Assembly (NCBI GenBank): GCA_018376855.1 | Contig: JAHAAN010000052.1 | Coordinates: 1-12,656, forward strand | DNA length: 12,656 bases | Source: Clostridiales bacterium | GTDB taxonomy: Bacteria; Bacillota; Clostridia; Christensenellales; QALW01 | Direction: 5' to 3' | Part shown: one piece after another, positions 7,244-12,656 of the stretch | How positions within the stretch are numbered: the stretch's first letter is position 1 | Layout of the letters: every line of letters starts with the position of its first letter | Notes under the pieces: model-generated | Databases searched by the model: none | Told to the model about the DNA's origin: nothing | Seen by the model: the letters and a program-made list of their open reading frames with translations, nothing else | Made by a program: the position numbers and the translations under genes

Positions 7244-7932
7244 ACAAGATCCGCTATCAGGTTTTAAGTGAGAATACCGTTACGGTTATCAGCAATATAG
7301 ACGAAGCGTCTTTAGGTGATGAAGGAATTGGGTTCGGGATCCTTACTTATAAAGGAGAGCTTGTGATTCCGCAGACCGTTGAACACGAGGGCGTTACTTA
7401 TACGGTAACGGATCAAATCACAAAGGTTACGCTTCCGGGTTCGATCAGGAAGATCGGCGAGCGCGCGTTCTATCAGTGCCGAGGGCTGGACGAAGAGGCG
7501 GCTTCCTGCACAAAAGCAGACCATGAAGCGTACTGGACCTGCGGCGTTTGCAATAAGCTGTTTGCCGATGAGAATGCCGAAACTGAGATAGAAGCTCCGA
7601 CAGAGCTTCCCAAGGCTGACCATAGCTATGGGGACGGGTGGCAGTCGAGCGACGCTAAGCATTGGCATGAGTGCGCTGCGTGCCATGAGAAGGCCGATGC
7701 GGAAGGGCACACCTTTAAATGGGTGATTGATAAAGACGTTACCGAAGCGGAAACGGGCTCTAAGCATGAGGAATGCGAGATCTGCGGGCATAAGCTGGCG
7801 GCAGTGGAGGTCCCCAAAACGGAGGTTCCGCAGACCGGCGACACAAGCACGGCGCTTTGGATCATGCTCTTTGCGCTGGCGGGTGTAGCTTTGACGGCGG
7901 GAATGTTGTATTTCAGAAAGCGCAGAGCTTAA
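7237..7932 (+). CDS. BspA-like sortase-anchored surface protein body (frameshifted from its signal peptide)
   Basis: A 231-residue body meant to be secreted and fixed to the wall. Frame similarity continues upstream of the ATG (RTF-MVNKIRYQVL), so this ATG is not the true start. It has no ribosome site of its own; the signal peptide lies in the -1 frame at 7127-7243. Residues 1-80 resemble the start of a BspA-type leucine-rich-repeat protein (TVIS..., ELVIPQTVEHEGVTYTVT, then one unit ITKVTLPGSIRKIGERAFYQC). Residues 91-190 hold three CxxC pairs (102/105, 146/149, 180/183) in His/Trp-rich spacers as in clostridial surface proteins. VPQTG (197-201), a membrane helix (about 207-226) and FRKRRA form the sortase anchor. 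Only one leucine-rich unit remains before an abrupt change to the CxxC part, which suggests internal loss of repeats. Confidence 0.75.
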   Translation: MVNKIRYQVLSENTVTVISNIDEASLGDEGIGFGILTYKGELVIPQTVEHEGVTYTVTDQITKVTLPGSIRKIGERAFYQCRGLDEEAASCTKADHEAYWTCGVCNKLFADENAETEIEAPTELPKADHSYGDGWQSSDAKHWHECAACHEKADAEGHTFKWVIDKDVTEAETGSKHEECEICGHKLAAVEVPKTEVPQTGDTSTALWIMLFALAGVALTAGMLYFRKRRA

Positions 7933-7953
7933 AACGCAGATTTTGACAACGGG

Positions 7954-7982
7954 TTGACAGAACGGATATCCTATGCTATGAT
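7954..7982 (+). promoter_or_regulatory. Promoter of the degV-2 operon
   Basis: Consensus TTGACA (7954-7959), 17-base spacer, TATGAT (7977-7982). Transcription would start near 7989, about 130 bases before the degV-2 start codon. Confidence 0.85.
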
Positions 7983-8012
7983 TCAAAGAAAAGCGGGATA
8001 GGTAAAAACGTA

Positions 8013-8098
8013 CTGATAAATACAGTTTTGTCCGCCGGTAAATCATATTTTTTCATCGGATATAAATTGTTTCTGGTTTTATCAGAAGCAATTTTTTT
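8013..8098 (+). terminator. Terminator-like hairpin in the degV-2 leader, with possible antiterminator
   Basis: A 12-bp stem with one G-U pair (AAATTGTTTCTG-like left arm 8064-8075, CAGAAGCAATTT right arm 8083-8094, 7-base loop) runs into a T tract to 8098. It sits after the promoter and before the ATG at 8120. An upstream CTGATAAA (8013-8020) is perfectly complementary to TTTATCAG (8078-8085), which covers part of the loop and the start of the right arm, so it could form a competing antiterminator. The hairpin could also end transcripts of the upstream surface-protein gene, which has no other terminator. No known riboswitch class was recognised. Confidence 0.6.
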
Positions 8099-8119
8099 GT
8101 TCAAGGTAAAGGAGACGTT

Positions 8120-9004
8120 ATGGAAAAGAGTGAATATATCATTTTTTCGGATCTTTCGGTTGATCTTGCGCCTTCTTTTGTACAGAAGCATGATGTTCGG
8201 CTGATTCCCATGAATTATACGATTGGCGAGGAAGAAAGAATTTGCCGGAATATTGAACAGGAGGCTGTGCTCAAGCGATTTTATGAGGCGCAGCGCCGCG
8301 GTGAAGCAACGCAGACTACACAGATATCGCCGGATAAGTACATTGAGGTGTTTGCGCCATTGCTTCAGGAGGGCAAGGCCATTTTATATCTGTCGCTTTC
8401 AAGCGGCCTTTCAAGCACCTGTCAGTCATCGGTGATAGCGGCAAAAGCGCTTGCGGAGCAGTATCCCGACGCAGAGGTCGTGTGCGTGGACAGCTTGGCA
8501 GCGACCGGCGGCATGGGGCTTTTGTTGGAGGCCGCTGCGCAGAACCGCGATAACGGCATGAGCCTTCGGGAGAACGCCGCATGGCTGGAGCAAAACCGGT
8601 TAAGGGTGTGCCATTGGTTTATGGTGGAGGATCTGATGTATCTAAAGCGTGGCGGAAGAATTCCGGCTTCTGCGGCTATCGTTGGAACGGCGCTTAATAT
8701 TAAGCCGATTCTTAAAATTGAAAACGACGGCACGCTGGAGACGTTTGAAAAAAAGCAAGGGGTAAAGGCCGCATTGAAGGAGCTGGTGGATCTTTATGCA
8801 GCTTCCTCTGAGGGCGGAGAGGGAGAGCGCGTATATATCCTTCATGCTGACAGCGATGTGAATGCTGATTATTTGGAAACTGCCGTGAAAGCCGTTAATC
8901 CCAAGTGCAGCATTGAAAGGAGAATGCTTTCTCCTGTTATCGGCGCGCATACAGGGCCGGGAATGTGCGCGATCGCTCATTTCGGGAAAAGAAACGGAGG
9001 TTAA
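8120..9004 (+). CDS. DegV family fatty-acid-binding protein (FakB-like), paralogue 2
   Basis: A 294-residue DegV/FakB-type lipid-binding protein, cytosolic. AAAGGAG five bases before the ATG fixes the start. Motifs in order: FSDLSVDL (9-16), TTQIS (66-70), the SGLSSTCQSS loop (95-104), VDSLAATGG (123-131), EDLMYLKRGGRIPASAA (170-186) and SPVIGAHTGPG (271-281). The carboxyl-binding threonine (66), serine (98) and histidine (277) of the family are all present, unlike paralogue 1. The first loop reads SDLSVD rather than the common TDSSCD. The two paralogues are clearly divergent, so not a recent duplication. Its stop falls one base after the GGAGG that serves the next gene, so the two are an operon. 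Expression probably depends on the leader structure upstream. Confidence 0.93.
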   Translation: MEKSEYIIFSDLSVDLAPSFVQKHDVRLIPMNYTIGEEERICRNIEQEAVLKRFYEAQRRGEATQTTQISPDKYIEVFAPLLQEGKAILYLSLSSGLSSTCQSSVIAAKALAEQYPDAEVVCVDSLAATGGMGLLLEAAAQNRDNGMSLRENAAWLEQNRLRVCHWFMVEDLMYLKRGGRIPASAAIVGTALNIKPILKIENDGTLETFEKKQGVKAALKELVDLYAASSEGGEGERVYILHADSDVNADYLETAVKAVNPKCSIERRMLSPVIGAHTGPGMCAIAHFGKRNGG

Positions 9005-9010
9005 AAATAA

Positions 9011-9748
9011 ATGGAGATTCGTTTTTATCAGGGGCTTTGTTCTCAGGCGCGCGCAATTCGTGAGGCCGTATTTGTGCAGGAACAGGGCTTTATCAATGAG
9101 TTTGATGAAATTGACGCTGCCGCACTGCATACGGTGATCTATGAAGACGGAACGGCCGTGGCGACCGGCAGGGTGTATCGGGATGCGGAGGGCGTGTATT
9201 ACATCGGCCGTGTAGCGGTCGTTAAGGAATACCGCGGGAAGCATATGGGCAATCGTGTGCTGCTTGCGTTAGAACAAAAGGCGGCGGAGATGGGAGCGCA
9301 AAGCGTGGTGCTTTCGGCGCAGTGCGCTGCACGGGGGTTTTATGAGAAAAACGGATATGCTGCGGCCGGAGAGGTTTATTTAGATGAACATTGCCCGCAT
9401 ATTCACATGGAAAAGCTGCTCGTACAAAAAGCTTCAGGCGAATTTACCGTGCCGCCGCATCATATCGGTTTTTTGGCCAAAAGACTGTTTGGCGAATCGG
9501 GGAAAATTCTGGACGGTTCCGTTGCCTATATTGAACCGAATGGCGGAGGCCCCGAACAAATGCATACACATGCGCATGACCATTTATTTATTGTTGTTAA
9601 AGGTGAAGCGGAAATTTGTTTGGAAAAGCGGAAAATTCACCTGAAAAAAGACGAGGCTTTTTTGGTAAAGGGCAGCATTCCGCATTCTGTGTGGAACTGT
9701 TCTGATGAAACGGCTGTAATGCTTGGAATCTCAGTCGAGAGAGCATAA
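9011..9748 (+). CDS. Fusion of GNAT acetyltransferase (ElaA/YybD-like) and cupin domain
   Basis: Two domains in one 245-residue protein. Residues 1-137 are a GNAT acetyltransferase: REAVFVQEQGF (17-27) and FDEID (31-35) are typical of ElaA/YybD-type enzymes. YIGRVAVVKEYRGKHMGNRVL (64-84) holds the acetyl-CoA loop R-G-K-H-M-G, and CPHIHMEK (128-135) ends the domain. Residues about 150-245 are a small cupin: motif 1 HTHAHDH...G (185-198) with metal-ligand candidates His185, His187 and His191, and motif 2 PHSVWN (214-219) with His215. The acceptor and cupin ligand are unknown. GGAGG at 8996-9000, ten bases upstream and overlapping the end of degV-2, sets the start and couples the two genes. The fusion suggests that a small ligand sensed by the cupin, or a second catalytic step, is tied to acetylation; this is inference. 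Confidence 0.88.
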   Translation: MEIRFYQGLCSQARAIREAVFVQEQGFINEFDEIDAAALHTVIYEDGTAVATGRVYRDAEGVYYIGRVAVVKEYRGKHMGNRVLLALEQKAAEMGAQSVVLSAQCAARGFYEKNGYAAAGEVYLDEHCPHIHMEKLLVQKASGEFTVPPHHIGFLAKRLFGESGKILDGSVAYIEPNGGGPEQMHTHAHDHLFIVVKGEAEICLEKRKIHLKKDEAFLVKGSIPHSVWNCSDETAVMLGISVERA

Positions 9749-9845
9749 AGAGAAGCAAAGACGCCGTTGCGGACGAAAATGCTGCGTGCTTTTACTAAAA
9801 AAAGAAAACCAGCCGCAATATGTTATTGCTGAAGCGGTCAATAGC

Positions 9846-9871
9846 TTTTCATTTGTTTTGTCAAATGAAAA
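9846..9871. repeat. Perfect 10-bp inverted repeat after the GNAT-cupin gene
   Basis: TTTTCATTTG / CAAATGAAAA with a 6-base loop lies about 100 bases after the GNAT-cupin stop and between convergent genes. It lacks a T tract beyond the stem on either strand, so it is only a possible weak bidirectional terminator. The rest of 9749-9907 shows nothing else. Confidence 0.5.
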
Positions 9872-9907
9872 CAAAGCATTACGGACAATCTTTTCAAAAA
9901 GTTTTGT

Positions 9908-10563
9908 TTACCCCAACGCTGCGTCCCAGATCATCATCAAAACAACCCCTATCATTCCATTCCAAGTACCGGTATGCGGATGTTTGGATATATGCGCATC
10001 GGGTATTAAAGCTTCCGCTGCTGCGAATATCATTGCGCCCGCTGCAAACGATAACAGCCACGGTTGCGCCGCCGAAGGATACGCCGCCAAGAAATAATCT
10101 ATCATTGCAGCTATCGGCTCTACCGAGCCGCTGCCCGTTCCGTATAAAAACGCTTTCTGCTTCCCGTCGCTTGCTTCATCAGTAAGGACATCGCCGCGCC
10201 TTTGGGTATATTGCGTATTGTTGCGGCAAGAAACATTTTAACGGGTTTCTTTAATATGTTTCCCTTCTTCGTTCATGCCTTTATAAAAATGCGGTATCAG
10301 TTTATCCAATACGGTAAAAACCGTCCTCCCACAATAAATTCCCCCGCCGCCGGAATAAAATTCCACTTGCCCCAGCTTTCCGCGCCGTCAATCGATGGTA
10401 TCAGCAACAGCCAAACCGAAACCGCCGTCATAATTTCTGCGGCGGATTCGAGTAATAACGTGTTCTTTTTTGAAAAAGAACACGAGCGCCGAGCTGAGTG
10501 TCGTCGCCGAAAAGATTAGCAAAAATCCTATAACCGTAATTAAAACAGTATTCCTAACACCAA
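9908..10563 (-). pseudogene. ZIP family metal transporter, degraded
   Basis: Reading the minus strand in three frames recovers a ZIP (ZupT/GufA-like) zinc/metal permease in order. VIGFLLIFSATTLSSALVFF opens it, then after a frame change NTLLLESAAEIMTAVSVW and LLLIPSID. After another change come VLDKLIPHFYKGMNEEG and KMFLAATIRNIPKGAAMS. A last frame gives KAFLYGTGSGSVEPIAA, LLSFAAGAMIFAAAEALIPD and GMIGVVLMMIWDAALG. At least three frameshifts and stops such as TAA and TAG interrupt it. The metal-site motif HNIPEG reads RNIPKG, losing both His and Glu, and the normal helix run between the two N-x-P-E-G motifs is missing, as if they recombined. No good start codon remains. An intact 65-codon tail frame (9908-10105) is all that could be translated. 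It is non-functional. Confidence 0.85.
10459..10484. repeat. Near-perfect 26-base palindrome inside the ZIP pseudogene
   Basis: Arms CGTGTTCTTTTT and AAAAAGAACACG are separated by only TG. It lies exactly where the reading frame of the pseudogene changes (FFFKKEH codons). It may have caused, or resulted from, a replication-slippage event. Confidence 0.7.
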
Positions 10564-10577
10564 TTCTTTTTTACGGA

Positions 10578-10603
10578 AAAGAGCGTTCCGAAGAACGCTC
10601 TTT
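10578..10603 (-). terminator. Hairpin terminator after the ABC remnant
   Basis: A perfect 10-bp stem AAAGAGCGTT / AACGCTCTTT with a 6-base loop lies 16 bases after the minus-strand ABC stop. The distal arm ends in a short T run. It is nearly symmetrical and could act on both strands. Confidence 0.75.
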
Positions 10604-10619
10604 ATCCCGCAAATCATTG

Positions 10620-11024
10620 TTATGCGTCCGTGTTCTGCAATTCATACATGCGCGCGTAAACACCCCCTCTTTCTTTGAGTTCTTTGGGCGTGCCTTGTTC
10701 GGCAACTTTACCGCCCTGCAACACGACGATTTTTTCCGCACCGTCCACCGTTCTCATACGGTGGGCGATGATAAGCACCGTTTTGTCTTTTATAAGCGCG
10801 GATAAAGCGAGCTGCACTTCCGTTTCGTTCTCGGCATCGAGCGACGTGATGGCTTCGTCCATGATGACTATGGGCGAGTTTTTCAGCATTACTCTTGCTA
10901 TCGCTATTCTCTGCTGTTCGCCGCCCGCAAGAATAAGCGCAAGCGCGATAAGAAATGCAAACGTACTGTTAATCAGCATTGTAAAGAATATCATCGGCGT
11001 GCGGCACTTTTTACAGTAAGCCAC
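10620..11024 (-). CDS. ABC exporter ATPase remnant: membrane piece fused to C-terminal half of the nucleotide-binding domain
   Basis: The 134-codon frame begins at a GTG with no ribosome site. Residues 1-31 (PMIFFTMLINSTFAFLIALAL) look like a transmembrane segment of an exporter permease domain. Residue 32 onward is the second half of an ABC ATPase: signature LAGGEQQR (32-39), Walker B PIVIMDEA (51-58) with catalytic Glu57, D-loop SLDA (61-64), H-loop His88 in IIAHRM, then VLQGGKVAEQGTPKEL typical of fused exporters. Walker A, the Q-loop and the end of the membrane domain are absent, so it cannot bind ATP normally. The clean junction points to one in-frame internal deletion of an exporter of 550 or more residues, plus loss of its N-terminus. 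It is likely a pseudogene. It lies upstream of the broken ZIP gene on the same strand. Confidence 0.85.
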   Translation of the reverse strand: MAYCKKCRTPMIFFTMLINSTFAFLIALALILAGGEQQRIAIARVMLKNSPIVIMDEAITSLDAENETEVQLALSALIKDKTVLIIAHRMRTVDGAEKIVVLQGGKVAEQGTPKELKERGGVYARMYELQNTDA

Positions 11025-11213
11025 GCGATAGTCGTAATAGTTATCTATTTATATTGTGCTAAACTACTTACGTCTATGTTCTCTGTTTTTATAGATAAAT
11101 TCTCTGTTTGTGTTTTCTTTCGTTTCGACTGGCAGGGCGTTTCTGTTTTATCACAATCGGAGGATTTTTCTCTTTCCGGTTAATCTTTTTTCAACCACGC
11201 GACTATCGCATGG
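11021..11213. repeat. Inverted repeat pair bounding a 193-base noncoding segment
   Basis: CCACGCGATAGTCG (11021-11034) recurs inverted at 11200-11213 with 13 of 14 matches. The segment between holds no gene, and the left arm includes the GTG of the ABC remnant. No target duplication was seen, so a small non-autonomous element is only a possibility. The right arm is itself half of the orphan hairpin. Confidence 0.4.
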
Positions 11214-11219
11214 TTTTTT
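11193..11219 (+). terminator. Orphan terminator-like hairpin on the plus strand
   Basis: AACCACGCGA / TCGCATGGTT (one C-A mismatch, loop CTA) is followed by four more T. No plus-strand gene lies upstream within 1.4 kb, so it may be a leftover of lost sequence or an element end. Confidence 0.5.
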
Positions 11220-11225
11220 AGGGAC

Positions 11226-11266
11226 AAAAATAACGGTAGGCACTTTCGTGTCTACCGTTATTTTTT
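11226..11266 (-). terminator. Bidirectional terminator after the DUF378 gene
   Basis: AATAACGGTAG pairs with CTACCGTTATT, topped by CAC/GTG, flanked by A5 on the left and TTTTTT on the right, so it works on either strand. On the minus strand it ends the DUF378 transcript, 27 bases after the stop. Confidence 0.92.
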
Positions 11267-11292
11267 CACTTGGTTTATTTTAGATTGTTTGC

Positions 11293-11496
11293 TTAATCGT
11301 CAATTGAGCGCTTGCGGAACAGAAAGGATATGCTCCAAAGTCCTGCAATACCGACAAGGCTATATATAATGCGCGCCAGCGTAGCCGCTTGACCGCCGCA
11401 GATCCAAGCCACGAGATCAAACTGAAACAGACCTACAAGCAGCCAGTTAAGGGCTCCGATGATGACAAGCACCAACGCGATAATATCTACTACCAT
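11293..11496 (-). CDS. DUF378 family small membrane protein
   Basis: A 67-residue protein with two membrane helices (about 4-24 and 39-60) and a basic C-terminal tail FRKRSIDD. The pattern ALVLVIIGALNWLLVGLFQFDLVAWICGG followed by ARIIYSLVGIAGLW is the full DUF378 (YuzA-like) signature, including the conserved Asn-Trp and the FDLV segment. Function is unknown in the family. AAAGGAG nine bases before the ATG fixes the start. It stands alone: a bidirectional terminator follows and AT-rich sequence precedes. No clear -35/-10 pair was found upstream, though a hairpin CTGTGGA/TCCGCAG (11603-11620) lies about 107 bases before the gene. Confidence 0.93.
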   Translation of the reverse strand: MVVDIIALVLVIIGALNWLLVGLFQFDLVAWICGGQAATLARIIYSLVGIAGLWSISFLFRKRSIDD

Positions 11497-11774
11497 ATGC
11501 TCATTCTCCTTTGCGTTTTTTAATATTTTTTCCGTTTTTCATTCATTTATGCTTTTTATTTTGTTTTTGCGAAAACAGTAAAAATCATGCGGCTATAAAT
11601 CCCTGTGGAAAAATCCGCAGAACTAGTATGCACTGAAATATAAACTCTCATGTGCAAATTAAATATTTTGTTTTTTATTGTTCTGTGATGCAAAACATAT
11701 CGTGATTATGCCGCTTACACCTTATGGGCAATTGATCCATACGGTTTAAAAAATAGCCACTTCTTTTTTCCTGT
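11497..11774. other. AT-rich intergenic region right of the DUF378 gene
   Basis: Apart from a 7-bp hairpin CTGTGGA/TCCGCAG around AAAA (11603-11620) I see no feature. Frames are short. The hairpin could lie in the DUF378 leader. Confidence 0.4.
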
Positions 11775-11960
11775 TTGTTGTTTTTCGCTTTGCAATTATT
11801 TTTTACAGCAACGCTTTTCTTTTCATGGGTTGCTTATGACACATTTAGGACGAGCACTGTTGAAATCGGTAAAATGGATCGGCAAATGCTTTTATCCATT
11901 TTATCGGCAATCACATCATTTGTCGCAATGACCGTAGCAATCGTCAGTCTATTCGTATGA
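11775..11960 (+). CDS. Possible small membrane ORF, unrecognised
   Basis: 61 codons starting at TTG, with no ribosome site; the frame opens just after a TAG at 11754. Two hydrophobic stretches (about 1-22 and 40-61) flank a polar AYDTFRTSTVEIGKMDRQM centre. Codon choice and amino-acid pattern look protein-like rather than random. It could be the end of a decayed larger membrane protein. It overlaps the next tiny frame by an ATGA. I do not recognise the family. Confidence 0.3.
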   Translation: MLFFALQLFFTATLFFSWVAYDTFRTSTVEIGKMDRQMLLSILSAITSFVAMTVAIVSLFV

Positions 11961-12094
11961 GATATACGGCGACTAAAATAAGAGACGATAAAATCCAACA
12001 AACCGGACAGATTTCAAAACAGAGCGGCATAAAAGTGAGCGGCAAGGATGATGCGCTGCTTTCAGCAGTAAAGAAAAAACAACAGTGTAGTTAG
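11957..12094 (+). CDS. Possible 45-residue polar ORF overlapping the membrane ORF
   Basis: Its ATG overlaps the previous TGA (ATGA at 11957-11960), the arrangement of translationally coupled genes. The product is basic and polar (KIRDDKIQQTGQ, SGIKVSGKDDALLSAVKKK) with no recognised domain. No ribosome site of its own is clear. The overlap is the only contextual support. Confidence 0.25.
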   Translation: MRYTATKIRDDKIQQTGQISKQSGIKVSGKDDALLSAVKKKQQCS

Positions 12095-12250
12095 TAGAAG
12101 CAGCCGTGAAGCCTACACAATTTCAGATCACAGCGGAGCATATTGACCAATCAATATATCGTTTTAAAAATATCATACTATTCTGAACGGTTTATAGAGA
12201 AATTACAAAAAAAATGTTATATTATTATAAGAGAGCAAAAAGGAGGTAAT

Positions 12251-12656
12251 ATGGAAGTTAAAATCGCGGGAGTCTCTTTGTATTATATCATAAACTGGTT
12301 TTTTATCTATAGCTTTCTGGGATGGGTGTGGGAATCCTGTTACGTGTCCGCAAAAGCAAAAAAGATAATAAACAGAGGTTTTATAAATGGTCCATTGTGT
12401 ACCATTTATGGGTTCGGAGCAATCAGTGTATATTTAATCTTGAAAGATTTTGACGAAAATATACTGATTTTGTATTTCGGTGGAGTGATTGTTGCAACGG
12501 TGTTAGAGTACATAACAGGCTGGCTGATGGAAGCAATTTTCCATACCCGATGGTGGGATTACAGTAAAAAGCCATTTAATCTTCAGGGATATATCTGTCT
12601 GGGGTCATCCATTGCCTGGGGTGCATTTACGGTGTTACTGTTTTATGTATTTCAGC
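12251..12656 (+). CDS. CmpB-like putative ABC transporter permease (PF06541), 5' part
   Basis: The gene begins at an ATG with AAGGAGG four bases upstream and runs off the window after 135 codons. Hydrophobic helices at about 10-27, 48-64, 70-90 and 116-134 alternate with conserved loops: FLGWVWES (22-29), INRGFINGPLCTIYGFG (40-56), LEYITGWLMEAIFHTRWWDY (85-104) and KPFNLQGYICLG (107-118). These are the signatures of the membrane family annotated as putative ABC-transporter type IV / CmpB, common in clostridia. No ATPase partner is visible and the role is not established. An AT-rich TATATTATTATA stretch (about 12222-12233) may be its -10 region, but the -35 is poor. Confidence 0.9.
   Translation, partial: MEVKIAGVSLYYIINWFFIYSFLGWVWESCYVSAKAKKIINRGFINGPLCTIYGFGAISVYLILKDFDENILILYFGGVIVATVLEYITGWLMEAIFHTRWWDYSKKPFNLQGYICLGSSIAWGAFTVLLFYVFQ

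Noticed and set aside
8642..9244. 200-codon minus-strand frame opposite degV-2 and the GNAT-cupin gene
   Set aside because: It is the antisense shadow of two well-supported genes.
9820..10519. Plus-strand frames over the ZIP region
   Set aside because: They are shadows; the minus strand reads as a ZIP transporter in successive frames.

Overview
The window looks like a low-to-moderate GC Firmicute of the class Clostridia, probably a gut lineage. The evidence is strong AGGAGG-type ribosome sites, TTGACA/TATAAT promoters, a surface protein with CxxC pairs and a VPQTG anchor, DegV paralogues, a DUF378 protein and a CmpB-like membrane protein. The species cannot be told. No rRNA, tRNA, CRISPR array or intact transposase was found.

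Left edge (1-1543): the 3' part of a BtrH-like protein and a complete Sfp-type phosphopantetheinyl transferase, closed by a strong terminator. This looks like the tail of a nonribosomal peptide/polyketide-type cluster whose core lies outside the window. A YjaB-like GNAT acetyltransferase (minus strand) and a CPA2/NapA-like cation:proton antiporter (minus strand) follow. A TVP38/TMEM64 membrane protein is divergent from the antiporter.

Middle (5387-9748): two DegV/FakB-type fatty-acid-binding proteins, each with its own consensus promoter and a leader containing a terminator-like hairpin before the start codon. The second degV leads a two-gene unit with a GNAT-cupin fusion. Between them lie about 700 bases without a convincing gene and a BspA-like sortase-anchored surface protein whose signal peptide is separated from its body by a -1 frameshift next to a G5 run.

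Right part (9749-12656): a decayed stretch holding a ZIP metal transporter pseudogene with several frameshifts and an internal deletion, then an ABC exporter remnant in which a transmembrane piece is joined directly to the ATPase signature motif. Beyond these are a DUF378 small membrane protein, an AT-rich region with two overlapping tiny ORFs, and the 5' part of a CmpB-like (PF06541) membrane protein running off the end.

No clearly new multi-gene system is visible. The most interesting signals are the leader structures of the two degV units, the replacement of the conserved FakB histidine in the first DegV, the acetyltransferase-cupin fusion, and the two deletion-fusion remnants.
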